This document shows positions 34,067 to 43,306 of a stretch of 64,000 nt of DNA, piece after piece. This DNA comes from Verrucomicrobia bacterium S94 (GTDB lineage: Bacteria > Verrucomicrobiota > Kiritimatiellia > Kiritimatiellales > Pontiellaceae): positions 2,356,001-2,420,000 of the forward strand of contig CP036201.1 of NCBI GenBank assembly GCA_004299845.1, given 5' to 3'. How positions within the stretch are numbered: position 1 is the first letter of the stretch; each line of letters starts with the position of its first letter. Position numbers and translations under genes: made by a program. The notes beneath the pieces are model-generated. The model saw only the letters and a list, made by a program, of their open reading frames with translations, did no database searches and had not been told where the DNA came from.

Positions 34067-35176
34067 CTAAGACTTGGACGAAATCCGCATCAGATTCCGG
34101 ACAAGAAACCGAAGATCCTCCGGAGCATGTTCGATACAGGCCGCCATCGAAGAGTGGCCCGCCGAGATACTGAATGCATAGTCAAACACCTCAAGAAAAA
34201 GATCCATGTCACCGGAAAGCGCACCGGAAATCAGCATACTTTTCGCCCCCCGCTCCCGGGCCATACCCGCAATCACCGGACACAGCTTTCCCGAAAGCGA
34301 CTGCCCATCCGTCCGCCCTTCTCCGGTAATCAGAAGATCAGCCCCCGCCAAAGCGTCCGACAGTCCCACGGTTTCTGCAATCAGATGCGCTCCGGAAACA
34401 ATTTCGGCTCCACAGAATACCCGCAGACCATAGCCCAGACCGCCAGCCGCACCATCGCCCGGCGCCTCCGCAACGCCCACAATATTCCTTAGGTTCGCCA
34501 GCCCCTCATCCAGTTGCTTCACCATGGAGGGAGAAGCCCCCTTCTGCGGTCCGAATATTGCCGCTGCGCCATCAGCTCCCGTCAACGGATTCGTCACATC
34601 ACAGGCCACACGAATTCTTGTATGTTCCAATCCCGGAAGAATATTCCGTTTATCTACAGATCCAATCATTGGAAGAATTTTTCCACCCCGTTCGAGAATG
34701 ACTTCTCCCTCCGCCGTCCGGAACTGAAAACCCAGAGCCTGAGCCATTCCGGCACCTCCATCCACCGTTGCACTCCCGCCAATCCCCATCACAATGGAAT
34801 CATGACCCTCAGCAATCAGATGCCGCAGCAGCTCACCCGTTCCGTACGTAGTCGCCTCCATCGGATCCAACCTCCCCTCCGGAACAAGCTCAATGCCCGA
34901 AGCCGCCGCCATCTCCATGACCGCAGTACCATCCGGGAGAATTCCATAGCGGGCCTCTATCCGATCACCCAGCGGCCCCGAAACCTCCAACACCCGAAAA
35001 CAGCCGCCCGTCGCCTCAACCACGGCATCAACCGTCCCCTCACCTCCATCAGCCATCGGCAATGTGATCACTTCAGCAACCGGCATTTCTGTCAGAATAG
35101 CCTGCTTTACAATCTCACAGACCCGGGCACTGCGCATATTGCCCTTAAATGAATCAGGTGCGACCACAATTTTCAT
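34067..35176 (-). CDS. Glycerate kinase
   Basis: 369 residues of the GlxK/GckA class I type: KIVVAPDSFKGNMRSARVCE at the start, PMADGGEGTVDA, GIGGSATVDGGAGMAQALG and GADLLITGEGRTDGQSLSGK. It phosphorylates D-glycerate. Its ATG overlaps the stop of the LacI-type regulator by four bases, so both form one operon and the regulator probably responds to a related metabolite. Confidence 0.93.
   Translation of the reverse strand: MKIVVAPDSFKGNMRSARVCEIVKQAILTEMPVAEVITLPMADGGEGTVDAVVEATGGCFRVLEVSGPLGDRIEARYGILPDGTAVMEMAAASGIELVPEGRLDPMEATTYGTGELLRHLIAEGHDSIVMGIGGSATVDGGAGMAQALGFQFRTAEGEVILERGGKILPMIGSVDKRNILPGLEHTRIRVACDVTNPLTGADGAAAIFGPQKGASPSMVKQLDEGLANLRNIVGVAEAPGDGAAGGLGYGLRVFCGAEIVSGAHLIAETVGLSDALAGADLLITGEGRTDGQSLSGKLCPVIAGMARERGAKSMLISGALSGDMDLFLEVFDYAFSISAGHSSMAACIEHAPEDLRFLVRNLMRISSKS
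34661..34673. repeat. TCCAATCATTGGA palindrome, inside the glycerate kinase gene
   Basis: Third exact copy of the 13-mer. In the kinase frame it encodes Pro-Met-Ile-Gly. Confidence 0.35.
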
Positions 35177-36117
35177 GATGAACTCCGTACAATCAGATTG
35201 CCTTTAATGAATTTACGCTGAGGTTCACTCTTCTTCACCACCGCATTGAAAGCCTGCCGGACCATCTCGCTGATCGGCTGATGATACGTTGTGAGCGGCG
35301 GAATAAACTGAGCCGCCGCAGGAATATCATCGAACCCGGTCACCGGCATCCTCCGGCCCGAATCATACAGTGCTCGCAACGCCCCCATCGCCACCGGATC
35401 ATTCGCACAGATCAGTGCCGCCGTATCGTCTCCCAGCGATTTCACCGACTGCTCACCCGCCTCAAACCCATCCATCGTCCAAATATGACGTTTCAGAGAA
35501 AAGTCCAGCTCCGCTGCCACTTTTTCAAACGCCTGAAACCGCACGAAATGACCATACAGATTAGCCCCGATAAAAAACCCGCGCGTCCACCCTCTGAAAA
35601 TCAGATGCTCCAGCAGCTGACGCGCCGCATCCTCTTCATCCACCGAAATACATGTGCCCGGCTCCTCCCCCGAACGATGACCAATCCGGACAACCGGCAT
35701 TCCACTAAATGCATTCAACCATTCCGACCGCTCCGACGAACCCAGCACAATAAGGCCGTCAATCGCATGCTTGTGAAGCGGAGCCAAATCCGAGGGATCC
35801 GGATGACGCCCTTTGAACCCCGCAATTACCAAAGAATAATCCTGCTCATGTGCGCAATCCTGCAGTTTTTCAATAATCGGTCCGAAAAAAGGATCCCGGA
35901 AATCATAAACCACCACACCAATCGTACGCGACCCCTTCCCCTTCAACGTCAACGCCGCAGCACTCGGCACATAGCCCATCTCCTCCGCCGCCCGCATCAC
36001 TTTTTCAATGGTTGCAGCTGCAATTCCGACTTCGCGGGCCTTTCCCGACAACACGCGCGAAACCAGCGCAATCGATACTCCAACCCGTTCAGCAATCTGT
36101 TTCTGACTCACCGCCAT
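35173..36117 (-). CDS. LacI-family transcription regulator
   Basis: 314 residues. The helix-turn-helix at the N-terminus (VSQKQIAERVGVSIALVSRVLSG) is followed by a hinge and a periplasmic-binding-like sensor domain (GVVVYDFRDPFFGPIIEKL, IDGLIVLG, LICANDPVAMGALRAL, VTGFDDIPAA). Ligand unknown; glycerate or a precursor sugar acid is suggested by coupling to glycerate kinase. Two matching palindromes 100-180 bp upstream look like its operators. Confidence 0.9.
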   Translation of the reverse strand: MAVSQKQIAERVGVSIALVSRVLSGKAREVGIAAATIEKVMRAAEEMGYVPSAAALTLKGKGSRTIGVVVYDFRDPFFGPIIEKLQDCAHEQDYSLVIAGFKGRHPDPSDLAPLHKHAIDGLIVLGSSERSEWLNAFSGMPVVRIGHRSGEEPGTCISVDEEDAARQLLEHLIFRGWTRGFFIGANLYGHFVRFQAFEKVAAELDFSLKRHIWTMDGFEAGEQSVKSLGDDTAALICANDPVAMGALRALYDSGRRMPVTGFDDIPAAAQFIPPLTTYHQPISEMVRQAFNAVVKKSEPQRKFIKGNLIVRSSS

Positions 36118-36216
36118 TTGTGCACCTCAAATATTTGAGATTCTGGTTCCCGGAAAAAATAAAGCAAGACTATTGCCCCAAACCCTATCCTCACCGCAGA
36201 ATCGCAATCCCTTATT

Positions 36217-36240
36217 TTTCATACATTCGAATGTATGAAA
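36217..36240. promoter_or_regulatory. LacI-type operator candidate 1
   Basis: A perfect 24-bp palindrome with arms TTTCATACATTC and GAATGTATGAAA, centred on CG, the symmetry typical of LacI operators. About 100 bp before the LacI-type gene. Confidence 0.6.
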
Positions 36241-36276
36241 TTAATTTCAATACGGAATAGATTAATTTTTTAAATC

Positions 36277-36296
36277 TCACACATTCTAATGTGTGA
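36277..36296. promoter_or_regulatory. LacI-type operator candidate 2
   Basis: Arms TCACACATT and AATGTGTGA around CT. It shares the YACATTC/AATGTRTGA pattern of the site at 36217, 60 bp away, which would suit two-site repression. Confidence 0.55.
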
Positions 36297-36403
36297 AATA
36301 TTAACGCATTTCCATTCCACAGGATTTCGCCCATCCCCCTAAGAGGTCACCGCATGACGCTTTTCAAGCTACGAAAAACCATCTATGGTTTATGTTTTGA
36401 CTC

Positions 36404-37249
36404 ATGATGAAACGATTCCATTTTCTGGCCTGTATGTTCGCCCTTTGCGCGGGGTGCAGCCGGCAGCCCCCTGCCGGGCTCAACAGCGTGCCCAAACGTA
36501 TTATCTCGCTTGCGCCGGACATCACCGAATCACTCTACCTTCTTGGACTCGGCGACCGCATCGTCGGAGCAACCACCTACTGTCTCTGGCCGGAAGAGGC
36601 AAAACAAATCCCCCGGGTCGGCGGATTCGGCCAGTACAATTTCGAGGCGATTGTATCGCTCCGTCCTGACCTTGTGATCCTGCACCACAATTATGAATCC
36701 GAGAAAAACCGGCTCACGGACCTCGGAATCCCTTATCTCGAAACCGGCACGGAACATATGGCTGACATCATCCGTTCTATTCAGACTATAGGCGATGCCT
36801 GTGGAGTAGCAGCGGCTGCCGAAGCGTTGACCGCACAGATCCGCGAACAGATTGCCGGCATCCGGAAACCGAATAATGCACCGCGCGTGCTGATTACCTT
36901 CGGCGGGGATCCGACCCAGATTGAACAGATCTTTGCATTCGGTGCCGACTGTCTGCATCACGAACTGCTCGAACTCGCCGGCGGTATCAATGTCATTTCA
37001 AACAAGCTGGCCTTTTCAACGCTTTCTAAAGAAGCGGTAATACGGCTCAATCCGGATATCATCATTCAAATGGCTCCGGGAACCGAAGCGCCGGAAAACC
37101 CACCGGAAACATGGAAAGATTATGCCGGCATCTCCGCCGTCCGCCATAACCGTATTTATGTTCTCACCGGAGATTACACCTGCATCCCGGGGCCGCGCTT
37201 CACCCGGATTCTCTCCGATTTTAAGGATATTCTGACAAATAATGAATAA
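36404..37249 (+). CDS. btuF: Cobalamin-type ABC transporter substrate-binding lipoprotein
   Basis: 281 residues. Lipobox CAGC (Cys about 18), then the BtuF-like fold: RIISLAPDITESLYLLGLGDRIVG, RVGGFGQYNFEAIVSLRPDLVIL and a C-terminal RIYVLTGDYTCIPGPR. It captures vitamin B12 or a corrinoid in the periplasm; iron-siderophore binding is the alternative. Coupled by an 8-bp overlap to the ATPase gene. No B12 riboswitch is evident in the 280-bp leader. Confidence 0.87.
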   Translation: MMKRFHFLACMFALCAGCSRQPPAGLNSVPKRIISLAPDITESLYLLGLGDRIVGATTYCLWPEEAKQIPRVGGFGQYNFEAIVSLRPDLVILHHNYESEKNRLTDLGIPYLETGTEHMADIIRSIQTIGDACGVAAAAEALTAQIREQIAGIRKPNNAPRVLITFGGDPTQIEQIFAFGADCLHHELLELAGGINVISNKLAFSTLSKEAVIRLNPDIIIQMAPGTEAPENPPETWKDYAGISAVRHNRIYVLTGDYTCIPGPRFTRILSDFKDILTNNE

Positions 37250-38027
37250 AATCCTTCAGATACAGGACCTTTCCGTAGAGCTCTCGGGGAACAGCATACT
37301 GAAACACATCTCCTTCGATGCAGCCGAAGGTGAATACGTTTCCATTATAGGCCCCAACGGAGCCGGAAAAACCACTCTGATCAAATGCCTGGCCGGAATT
37401 TACAAAGACTGGAAAGGCTCAATTTCCATTGGCGGACAGGACACAAAAAACCTGACTCATCGCGACATTGCGAAACTGCAGAGTTATGTCCCGCAAGCTG
37501 AAGGACGTATGAATCCGCTTACCGTCGAGGAACTGGTGGCCACCGGCCGCTATCCGCATATCTCCGCATTCACCACCATGACCAAGGATGATTTTTCTGC
37601 GATCGACAATGCGTTGGAACGCACCGGCATCCAGGCTTTCCGCAAGCGAAGACTGAATTCGCTCAGTGGTGGAGAACGGCAGATGGCCTTTATTGCGGCG
37701 GCATTGGCTCAAGACACAAAAATCCTTCTACTTGATGAACCGTCGACCTTTCTCGACTACAAACATCAGGCCGATGTCTCCACCATCCTGAAGACAGCCT
37801 GTCAGGATCATGGCCGGACCATTATCGCGGTTCACCACGACATTAATATGGCCGCAGCCTGCAGCAGCAAGGTGATTGCCCTCAGAGAGGGAGCCATTGT
37901 TTTTATGGGCACCGCAAAGGAAGCAACCGATACAGAGACGCTTCAGAAAATCTACAATACCTCGTTTATCAGTGCCCCCTCCCCCGCACACCCCCTCCCC
38001 CTGATCATCACCGGAGGCAAGGCATGA
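37242..38027 (+). CDS. btuD: ABC transporter ATP-binding protein (BtuD-like)
   Basis: 261 residues. Walker A GPNGAGKTTLIKCLAG, Q-loop YVPQAEGRM, ABC signature LNSLSGGERQMA, Walker B ILLLDEPSTFLD and the His-switch VHHDINMA. It powers the FecCD-type permease that follows. The last residues are Pro-rich (PSPAHPLP). Overlaps btuC by four bases. Confidence 0.92.
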   Translation: MNKILQIQDLSVELSGNSILKHISFDAAEGEYVSIIGPNGAGKTTLIKCLAGIYKDWKGSISIGGQDTKNLTHRDIAKLQSYVPQAEGRMNPLTVEELVATGRYPHISAFTTMTKDDFSAIDNALERTGIQAFRKRRLNSLSGGERQMAFIAAALAQDTKILLLDEPSTFLDYKHQADVSTILKTACQDHGRTIIAVHHDINMAAACSSKVIALREGAIVFMGTAKEATDTETLQKIYNTSFISAPSPAHPLPLIITGGKA

Positions 38028-39007
38028 AGCCGTTGATAAAACTGCTGCTGCTGACGCTCATTACACTGGGTATTCTTGTGCTTTCACCGTTGCAGGGCAT
38101 GGAGTTTATCCCGATCAATGCCAGCGGACAGGAACGGGAAATTCTGATGAACATTCGGCTGCCGCGTGTACTCTGCGCATTCAGCACAGGGGCTATGCTT
38201 GCACTCAGCGGCATGGCCTTTCAGGCCCTCTTCCGCAATCCGCTGGCCACGCCGTTCACACTCGGAGTCTCCAGCGGCGCCGCACTGGGGGCCGCCGTTT
38301 TCATCCGACTCGGCTTCGCGTTCTCCCTTCTCGGAATCTCCGCCGTATCTCTGGCAGCCTTCATCGGTGCGCTGCTGTCCATTCTGCTGGTTTACGGCCT
38401 GACCCGGCTTAAAGGCGGTTTCTCTACGCCGACGCTGCTGCTTTCCGGTATTGCCATCAGTTTTTTCTTTTCCAGTCTGATCCTGTTCATCCAATACCTC
38501 AGCGGACTCAGCCACTCTTTCCGCATTGTGCACTGGATGATGGGAACCCTTTCAACCGCCGGCTATAGCCAGCTCATCAATCTCCTGCCGTTTCTTTTCA
38601 GCGGCGGCGTAATTCTGACACTGCTCACGCGGGAGATGAACTTGTTCATGGTCGGCGAAGATATCGCCATCAGCCGCGGCGTAAATACCGGTCTGGTAAA
38701 AAAACTGATCTTTCTCGCGGCATCGCTCATGGTCGGCGGCGTGGTGGCCGTCTGCGGGCCGATCGGATTTGTCGGGATGATGTCCCCGCACATCTGCCGT
38801 TTAATCTTCGGTGCCGACCACCGCATCCTCACTCCCGCCGTTTTTCTGTTCGGCGGCCTGTTTCTGGTCCTGTGCGATACCGCCACCCGCATGCTGTCCG
38901 GTCTGACATCCGGTGCGGAGCTGCCCGTCGGCGTACTCACCGCCCTGCTCGGCGGCCCCTTTTTCATTATTCTGCTGCTCAACCGGAAAAGTGGACTGGA
39001 CCTATGA
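38024..39007 (+). CDS. btuC: FecCD-type ABC transporter permease (BtuC-like)
   Basis: 327 residues, about ten membrane helices. The family signature includes RLPRVLCAFSTGAMLALSGMAFQALFRNPLATPFTLGVSSGAALGA, and GPIGFVGMMSPHICRLIFGADHR forms the ATPase coupling loop. In complex with the preceding ATPase it imports cobalamin or another large chelate. The stop overlaps cobQ by four bases. Confidence 0.92.
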   Translation: MKPLIKLLLLTLITLGILVLSPLQGMEFIPINASGQEREILMNIRLPRVLCAFSTGAMLALSGMAFQALFRNPLATPFTLGVSSGAALGAAVFIRLGFAFSLLGISAVSLAAFIGALLSILLVYGLTRLKGGFSTPTLLLSGIAISFFFSSLILFIQYLSGLSHSFRIVHWMMGTLSTAGYSQLINLLPFLFSGGVILTLLTREMNLFMVGEDIAISRGVNTGLVKKLIFLAASLMVGGVVAVCGPIGFVGMMSPHICRLIFGADHRILTPAVFLFGGLFLVLCDTATRMLSGLTSGAELPVGVLTALLGGPFFIILLLNRKSGLDL

Positions 39008-40482
39008 GTACCATCGCCATTTTCGGTACCGGCTCCGACGTAGGGAAAAGCATTGTCGTCACCGCACTTGGCCGCATTTTCAGAAACCGCGGCTGTTCCG
39101 TTGCCCCCTACAAAGCACAGAACATGTCGAACAACTCCTACGTCACCCTCGAAGGCGGCGAAATGGGCCGCGCTCAGGTGGTGCAGGCCGAAGCCTGCGG
39201 AATCGAACCCCATACCGACATGAACCCCGTCCTGCTCAAACCCTGCTCCGATACCGGCGCACAGGTTGTCCTTCAGGGCAAAGCCGTTGGAAGCGCTTTG
39301 GCGGCCGACTATTTCAAGGACACTTCAAAAATCCGTATACCCGCATTCCAATCTCTGGAAAAGCTGAAAAATGCCTATGAACTGGTGCTCATTGAAGGAG
39401 CCGGATCGTGCGCAGAAGTCAATCTGCGCCCACGCGATTTCGTAAACTTTGAAACCGCCCACGTCGCTGACGCTCCGGTATTTCTCGTGGCCGACATTGA
39501 TCGCGGCGGCGTCTTCGCCCAGATCATCGGTTCACTCGCCGTGATGCCGCCCGAAGACCGGAAACGGGTCGCCGGTTTTATCATCAATAAATTCCGAGGC
39601 GATACCGCGCTGTTCGATGACGGCATCCGCTATCTGGAAAAACAGACCGGACTGCCCGTGCTCGGACTGATCCCTTATTTCCGGCATATTGAAATCGACT
39701 CCGAAGACGGCCTTCCACTGGAAACCGTGGTTGATCCCCCCAACGGCCCCGTCGCCGGAAAAATCAATATAGCCTGCATCCAACTCCCGCATATTTCAAA
39801 TTTCACCGACTTCAATCCGCTTATCCGCAACGACGCCATCCGCTTCCACTACCTCTCCCGGCCCCGGAATCTCGACGGCTACGACGCGCTGATTCTGCCC
39901 GGAACCAAGAACGTCCGTTTCGATCTTCAATGGCTTTACAGCGAAGAATGGGGAAAACCGATCCGTAATTTTGAAGGAACCGTTCTCGGCATCTGCGGCG
40001 GCTTTCAGATGCTCGGCCGCACCATCGCCGACCCGCATGGCGTCGAAGGGAAGCCCGGAACCTCCGGAGGCTTCGGACTGCTCGATATTGAGACCATACT
40101 GGAAAAAGAAAAACAGCTGTTCCGTACCCGGGGGAAACTGGCCGACGGAACTGCAATAGACGGGTATGAAATTCACATGGGACAGACTTCCCTGGGCAAC
40201 ACCGAACCGTTTATCCATATTGAAAGCCGTAATCGAAAACAGGCCGGCGGAACCGACGGCGCGGTATCCAATGACGGAAAAATCATGGGTTCCTATTTCC
40301 ATGGTCTTTTCGACCATCCCGAATTCCGCAACTGGTTTCTGCAAAAACTCGAACCTGATTACTGTCCCGAAGAGATCCAGACCGCCGCCGCATTCAAGCA
40401 GCAGCAATATGATCTGCTGGCAGCGCATTTTGAAAAATATCTGAATATGGAAAAGCTGATTGATATCGCCTTTTCACGCTGA
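39004..40482 (+). CDS. cobQ: Adenosylcobyric acid synthase (CobQ/CbiP)
   Basis: 492 residues. The N-terminal synthetase domain starts FGTGSDVGKSIVV (P-loop-like) and has KAQNMSNNSYVT; the C-terminal class I glutaminase domain has the cysteine nucleophile in GICGGFQMLG (about 330-340) and a C-terminal GSYFHGLFDHP for the catalytic His. It amidates the corrin ring at four positions with glutamine. Its place in the btu operon supports corrinoid transport. The rest of the cobalamin pathway is not in the window. Confidence 0.94.
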   Translation: MSTIAIFGTGSDVGKSIVVTALGRIFRNRGCSVAPYKAQNMSNNSYVTLEGGEMGRAQVVQAEACGIEPHTDMNPVLLKPCSDTGAQVVLQGKAVGSALAADYFKDTSKIRIPAFQSLEKLKNAYELVLIEGAGSCAEVNLRPRDFVNFETAHVADAPVFLVADIDRGGVFAQIIGSLAVMPPEDRKRVAGFIINKFRGDTALFDDGIRYLEKQTGLPVLGLIPYFRHIEIDSEDGLPLETVVDPPNGPVAGKINIACIQLPHISNFTDFNPLIRNDAIRFHYLSRPRNLDGYDALILPGTKNVRFDLQWLYSEEWGKPIRNFEGTVLGICGGFQMLGRTIADPHGVEGKPGTSGGFGLLDIETILEKEKQLFRTRGKLADGTAIDGYEIHMGQTSLGNTEPFIHIESRNRKQAGGTDGAVSNDGKIMGSYFHGLFDHPEFRNWFLQKLEPDYCPEEIQTAAAFKQQQYDLLAAHFEKYLNMEKLIDIAFSR

Positions 40483-40499
40483 ACTGTTACCGTATTCCC

Positions 40500-41291
40500 A
40501 TGAATCTGATCGACGAAAAAGAGCAGGCACTGCTCAATGAATTAAAATCCTACGGTTCCATCGCCGTCGCCTATTCGGGCGGCGTGGATTCCACCTATCT
40601 GGCCGATGTGGCCCACGAAGCGCTTGGCCGGAATGCGATGATGGTCATTGCCGATTCGCCATCGATTCCACGGAAAGAACTGCAGGAAGCCATCCAGATT
40701 GCCACGGATCGCGGATGGAACCTTCGCGTAATCAAAACAGAAGAGCATCTCAAGGATGACTATCTGGCCAACAAAGGCGACCGCTGCTTCCACTGCAAAA
40801 ACGAACTCTTTACCAAAATGGAAATGATTCTTTCCGAGTTCGGCGATATTGTACTGGCTCACGGTGCGATCGAAGATGACAAAGGCGATGTCCGCCCCGG
40901 CACACAGGCAGCCGCCAATCATTGTGTCATTGCCCCGCTCCAGAATGCCGGACTTTATAAAAAAGAGATTCGTATTCTCAGTGAACGACGTGGACTGCCT
41001 ACCGCCGGAAAAGCCTCCTTCGCCTGCCTTGGCTCCCGCTTCCCGACCGGAACGCGTATTGAACTCGAAGCCATGACCCAAGTCGAAAAAGCGGAAGCCA
41101 TCCTGCGCGCCCGCGGCTATTCACAATATCGGATACGTCATCACGACGATCTATGCCGGATTGAAATTGATCCGGCCGATTTTGACAAAATTATGAATGA
41201 ACGCATCGAACTTGTGGATGCCATTAAAAAAACCGGCTACCGCTTTGTCACGCTCGACCTCAGCGGTTACACCATGGGATCAAGTGCCTGA
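40500..41291 (+). CDS. larE: ATP-dependent sacrificial sulfur transferase LarE
   Basis: 263 residues, PP-loop enzyme: AVAYSGGVDSTYLADVA at about 22-38, NKGDRCFHCKNELF and ASFACLGSRFPTGTRI, whose cysteine supplies sulfur in the family. LarE makes the nickel-pincer nucleotide cofactor of lactate racemase and related enzymes. larA, larB and larC are not here, so the client enzyme is unknown. It lies 17 bp after cobQ and may be transcribed with it. An alternative is a generic PP-loop sulfur transferase. Confidence 0.87.
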   Translation: MNLIDEKEQALLNELKSYGSIAVAYSGGVDSTYLADVAHEALGRNAMMVIADSPSIPRKELQEAIQIATDRGWNLRVIKTEEHLKDDYLANKGDRCFHCKNELFTKMEMILSEFGDIVLAHGAIEDDKGDVRPGTQAAANHCVIAPLQNAGLYKKEIRILSERRGLPTAGKASFACLGSRFPTGTRIELEAMTQVEKAEAILRARGYSQYRIRHHDDLCRIEIDPADFDKIMNERIELVDAIKKTGYRFVTLDLSGYTMGSSA

Positions 41292-41389
41292 AAATACCGG
41301 CGGGAATGACTGAAAGGCCGCCAATCAGTTACGGAAAAGTAAAAATCGCTACAATCCCGCCTTACCCTGAAACTGAAAACGGAATTGGT

Positions 41390-41410
41390 TAAAAAAAAAC
41401 GGATCGTTTT
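41390..41410 (-). terminator. Terminator overlapping the stop of the zinc-ribbon gene
   Basis: On the minus strand AAAACG and CGTTTT form a short stem around ATC, followed by eight or nine T. It overlaps the stop codon at 41409. Confidence 0.5.
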
Positions 41411-42020
41411 AAGGCGCACACCAGCGAATGGAGTAGCGGCGGCGTTTCCACAGCCGGGGACGACGGACCGACCGCACTTTCCGGTTTTTAAGCGGAATAT
41501 CCGCCGCATCATCTTCCGGAATATGACCGCTGAGCAGAGCCACAACCTGTTCCTGTACGGACTCCAGTTCATCAAGTTTCAGTTCCGGATCGAGCACCAT
41601 GAAACTTTCATTGGTCTTTTTGTGCTCATAAATACGCAGCCGCTGCCCGTCCTCGCCTTTGCGAACATCGCGTTCCACAAGAATTTTCTTTCGTTCGAGC
41701 ATCACGGTAAGAATGAAAATTGCGGCCAGATCCTCCTCATTCTCCTTCGCCATAAGACGACGCAGAAGGGATTCCGCATTTTCTTTTTTGACCGCCTCCT
41801 CTTCCGGTGGCGGCGGGACAATAAACGTGGTTTTCCAGGAACTCAGGCCGGGATCCTTTTTATCCCAGCAAGCGCTGCAAAGATCCTGACGGACATACTG
41901 GCCTTCATCGAAAATAAGTTTGGAGAAAAGCTGTTCTTTATCTTCAAATTCCCGCCCGCAAACCGCACAGTTTTTCGCACATTTCTGCACGCGCCAGTTT
42001 TCCACATTATTACGTCCCAT
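41409..42020 (-). CDS. Hypothetical protein with an N-terminal zinc ribbon
   Basis: 203 residues. Cysteines at about 14, 18, 21, 48 and 51 (KNCAVCGREF and LCSACWDKK) look like a treble-clef or ribbon zinc site. The middle is charged and helical (EEEAVKKENAESLLRRLMA), and the C-terminus is basic. Function unknown. It lies 12 bp after pgsA on the same strand, so probably the last gene of ftsK-rodZ-pgsA. Confidence 0.72.
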   Translation of the reverse strand: MGRNNVENWRVQKCAKNCAVCGREFEDKEQLFSKLIFDEGQYVRQDLCSACWDKKDPGLSSWKTTFIVPPPPEEEAVKKENAESLLRRLMAKENEEDLAAIFILTVMLERKKILVERDVRKGEDGQRLRIYEHKKTNESFMVLDPELKLDELESVQEQVVALLSGHIPEDDAADIPLKNRKVRSVRRPRLWKRRRYSIRWCAP

Positions 42021-42032
42021 GGCAGATCATCC

Positions 42033-42611
42033 TCAGCCTTCCTTCTCCCAGATCGTATGCCGCTGCTGCCAGAAATAAACCACGCCCGACCAGGCTGTAA
42101 TTACAGCAGCCCCCATACCGAGCCACCAGGCAAAAACTGTTCCCGGCATTGGGAGCCAGGGTGACTCCCAGATCAGACCGAAAAAGTAGAGACTGATCGC
42201 CACCATCTGGACGGTGGTTTTGATTTTCCCCCACGGCCCCGCCGGCATCACAATCCCCTTTTCAATCATCAGCAGCCGAAGACCGGTCACCATAAATTCG
42301 CGGGCGATGATCAGCACCACCATCCAGGCCGCAATACTGCCCAGTTCAACAAATCCGATAAATGCGGCAGAAACCAGCACCTTATCGGCCAGCGGATCCA
42401 TCAGCTTACCGAAAGATGTCACCCCGAAAAAGTTCCGGGCCAGATAGCCATCAAGCGCATCGGTCACACTCGCCAGAATAAAAATGGCCAGCGCGGCGAT
42501 ATATGCGATCGTCTGATTGGCAGCATGTTCAAACTCAATGCTCAGACAGACCATCATTACGGCAGTCATCCAGAAGCGGCTTACAGTCAGATGGTTCGGG
42601 AGGCTTTTCAT
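42033..42611 (-). CDS. pgsA: CDP-diacylglycerol-glycerol-3-phosphate 3-phosphatidyltransferase
   Basis: 192 residues, several membrane helices. The CDP-alcohol phosphotransferase motif DALDGYLARNFFGVTSFGKLMDPLADK has the D-G-x2-A-R-x8-G-x3-D-x3-D pattern. It makes phosphatidylglycerophosphate, the precursor of phosphatidylglycerol and cardiolipin. The start has TAACTATG preceding and follows the RodZ-like gene by 54 bp. Confidence 0.93.
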   Translation of the reverse strand: MKSLPNHLTVSRFWMTAVMMVCLSIEFEHAANQTIAYIAALAIFILASVTDALDGYLARNFFGVTSFGKLMDPLADKVLVSAAFIGFVELGSIAAWMVVLIIAREFMVTGLRLLMIEKGIVMPAGPWGKIKTTVQMVAISLYFFGLIWESPWLPMPGTVFAWWLGMGAAVITAWSGVVYFWQQRHTIWEKEG

Positions 42612-42665
42612 AGTTATCCTGAATTTATGGATTTCCGGATCGTCGTTACATCCAATTCCGTACGA

Positions 42666-43306
42666 TTATTTAGTATCCGTTTCAACCACACCAGGTTTGG
42701 CCAGAAAAGCATCAGGCACCCCGTCCGTAATCAGTTCATGCTCTATCGAAACGGCACCGCCCGCAGCCGTAGGTTCGGCAGTTTCCTCGTCGGAACACTG
42801 CGAGACAGAAAGCACAATAATTCCAACCAGCAACAGGCCACCGATAACGGAGCCGATCAGCTTCAACGGAATCCCGTTTCCTGAAAGATTGGTTATCGCG
42901 GCATTCACTTCGCCGAATACCGCACGGGCCCCTCCGCCGGATCTCGAAAGCGAAGGTGACGTTGCTTCCTGCATCCCCCGCCTTCCCCCGGAACTCGGTC
43001 CGCTTTAGCCAGATTCTTACGGGCTTCGTCGGTCAGCTTCAACTTGGTTTTCGGGGCATGCTGTTTAATGTATTCTTCCACCAGAGGCGCAGCATCAAGC
43101 CCCAGATACTGGGCATACATCCGAATAAAACTTTTTGCATAAACCGGGGCCGACAACGCACCGAAATCATCATGCTCCATCGCCTCGATGAATTTCGACA
43201 GGATCTTAGTGGCCTGTCCGGCCTCAGAGACCGTGACGCCCTTGGCCTGGCGGGCGGCTTCCAGCCGCTGCCCGATGGTTCCTATATTAAGACTCGCTTG
43301 TTCCAT
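42666..43306 (-). CDS. RodZ-like helix-turn-helix membrane protein, interrupted by a frameshift
   Basis: Part 1 (43306 to about 42985) is an N-terminal helix-turn-helix of the RodZ/HTH_25 type: IGQRLEAARQAKGVTVSEAGQATKI and YAKSFIRMYAQYLGLDA. Part 2 (about 42980 to 42666) has a membrane helix (LIGSVIGGLLLVGIIVLSV) and short periplasmic tail. The parts are in different frames, separated at two G5 runs (42976-42980 and 42986-42990). One more G in either gives a single 213-residue protein. RodZ links MreB to the membrane in rod shape. The gene starts inside the end of ftsK (20-bp overlap). Confidence 0.7.

Noticed and set aside
36300-36403. Possible cobalamin riboswitch before btuF
   Set aside because: No B12-box or conserved core could be seen in the short leader.
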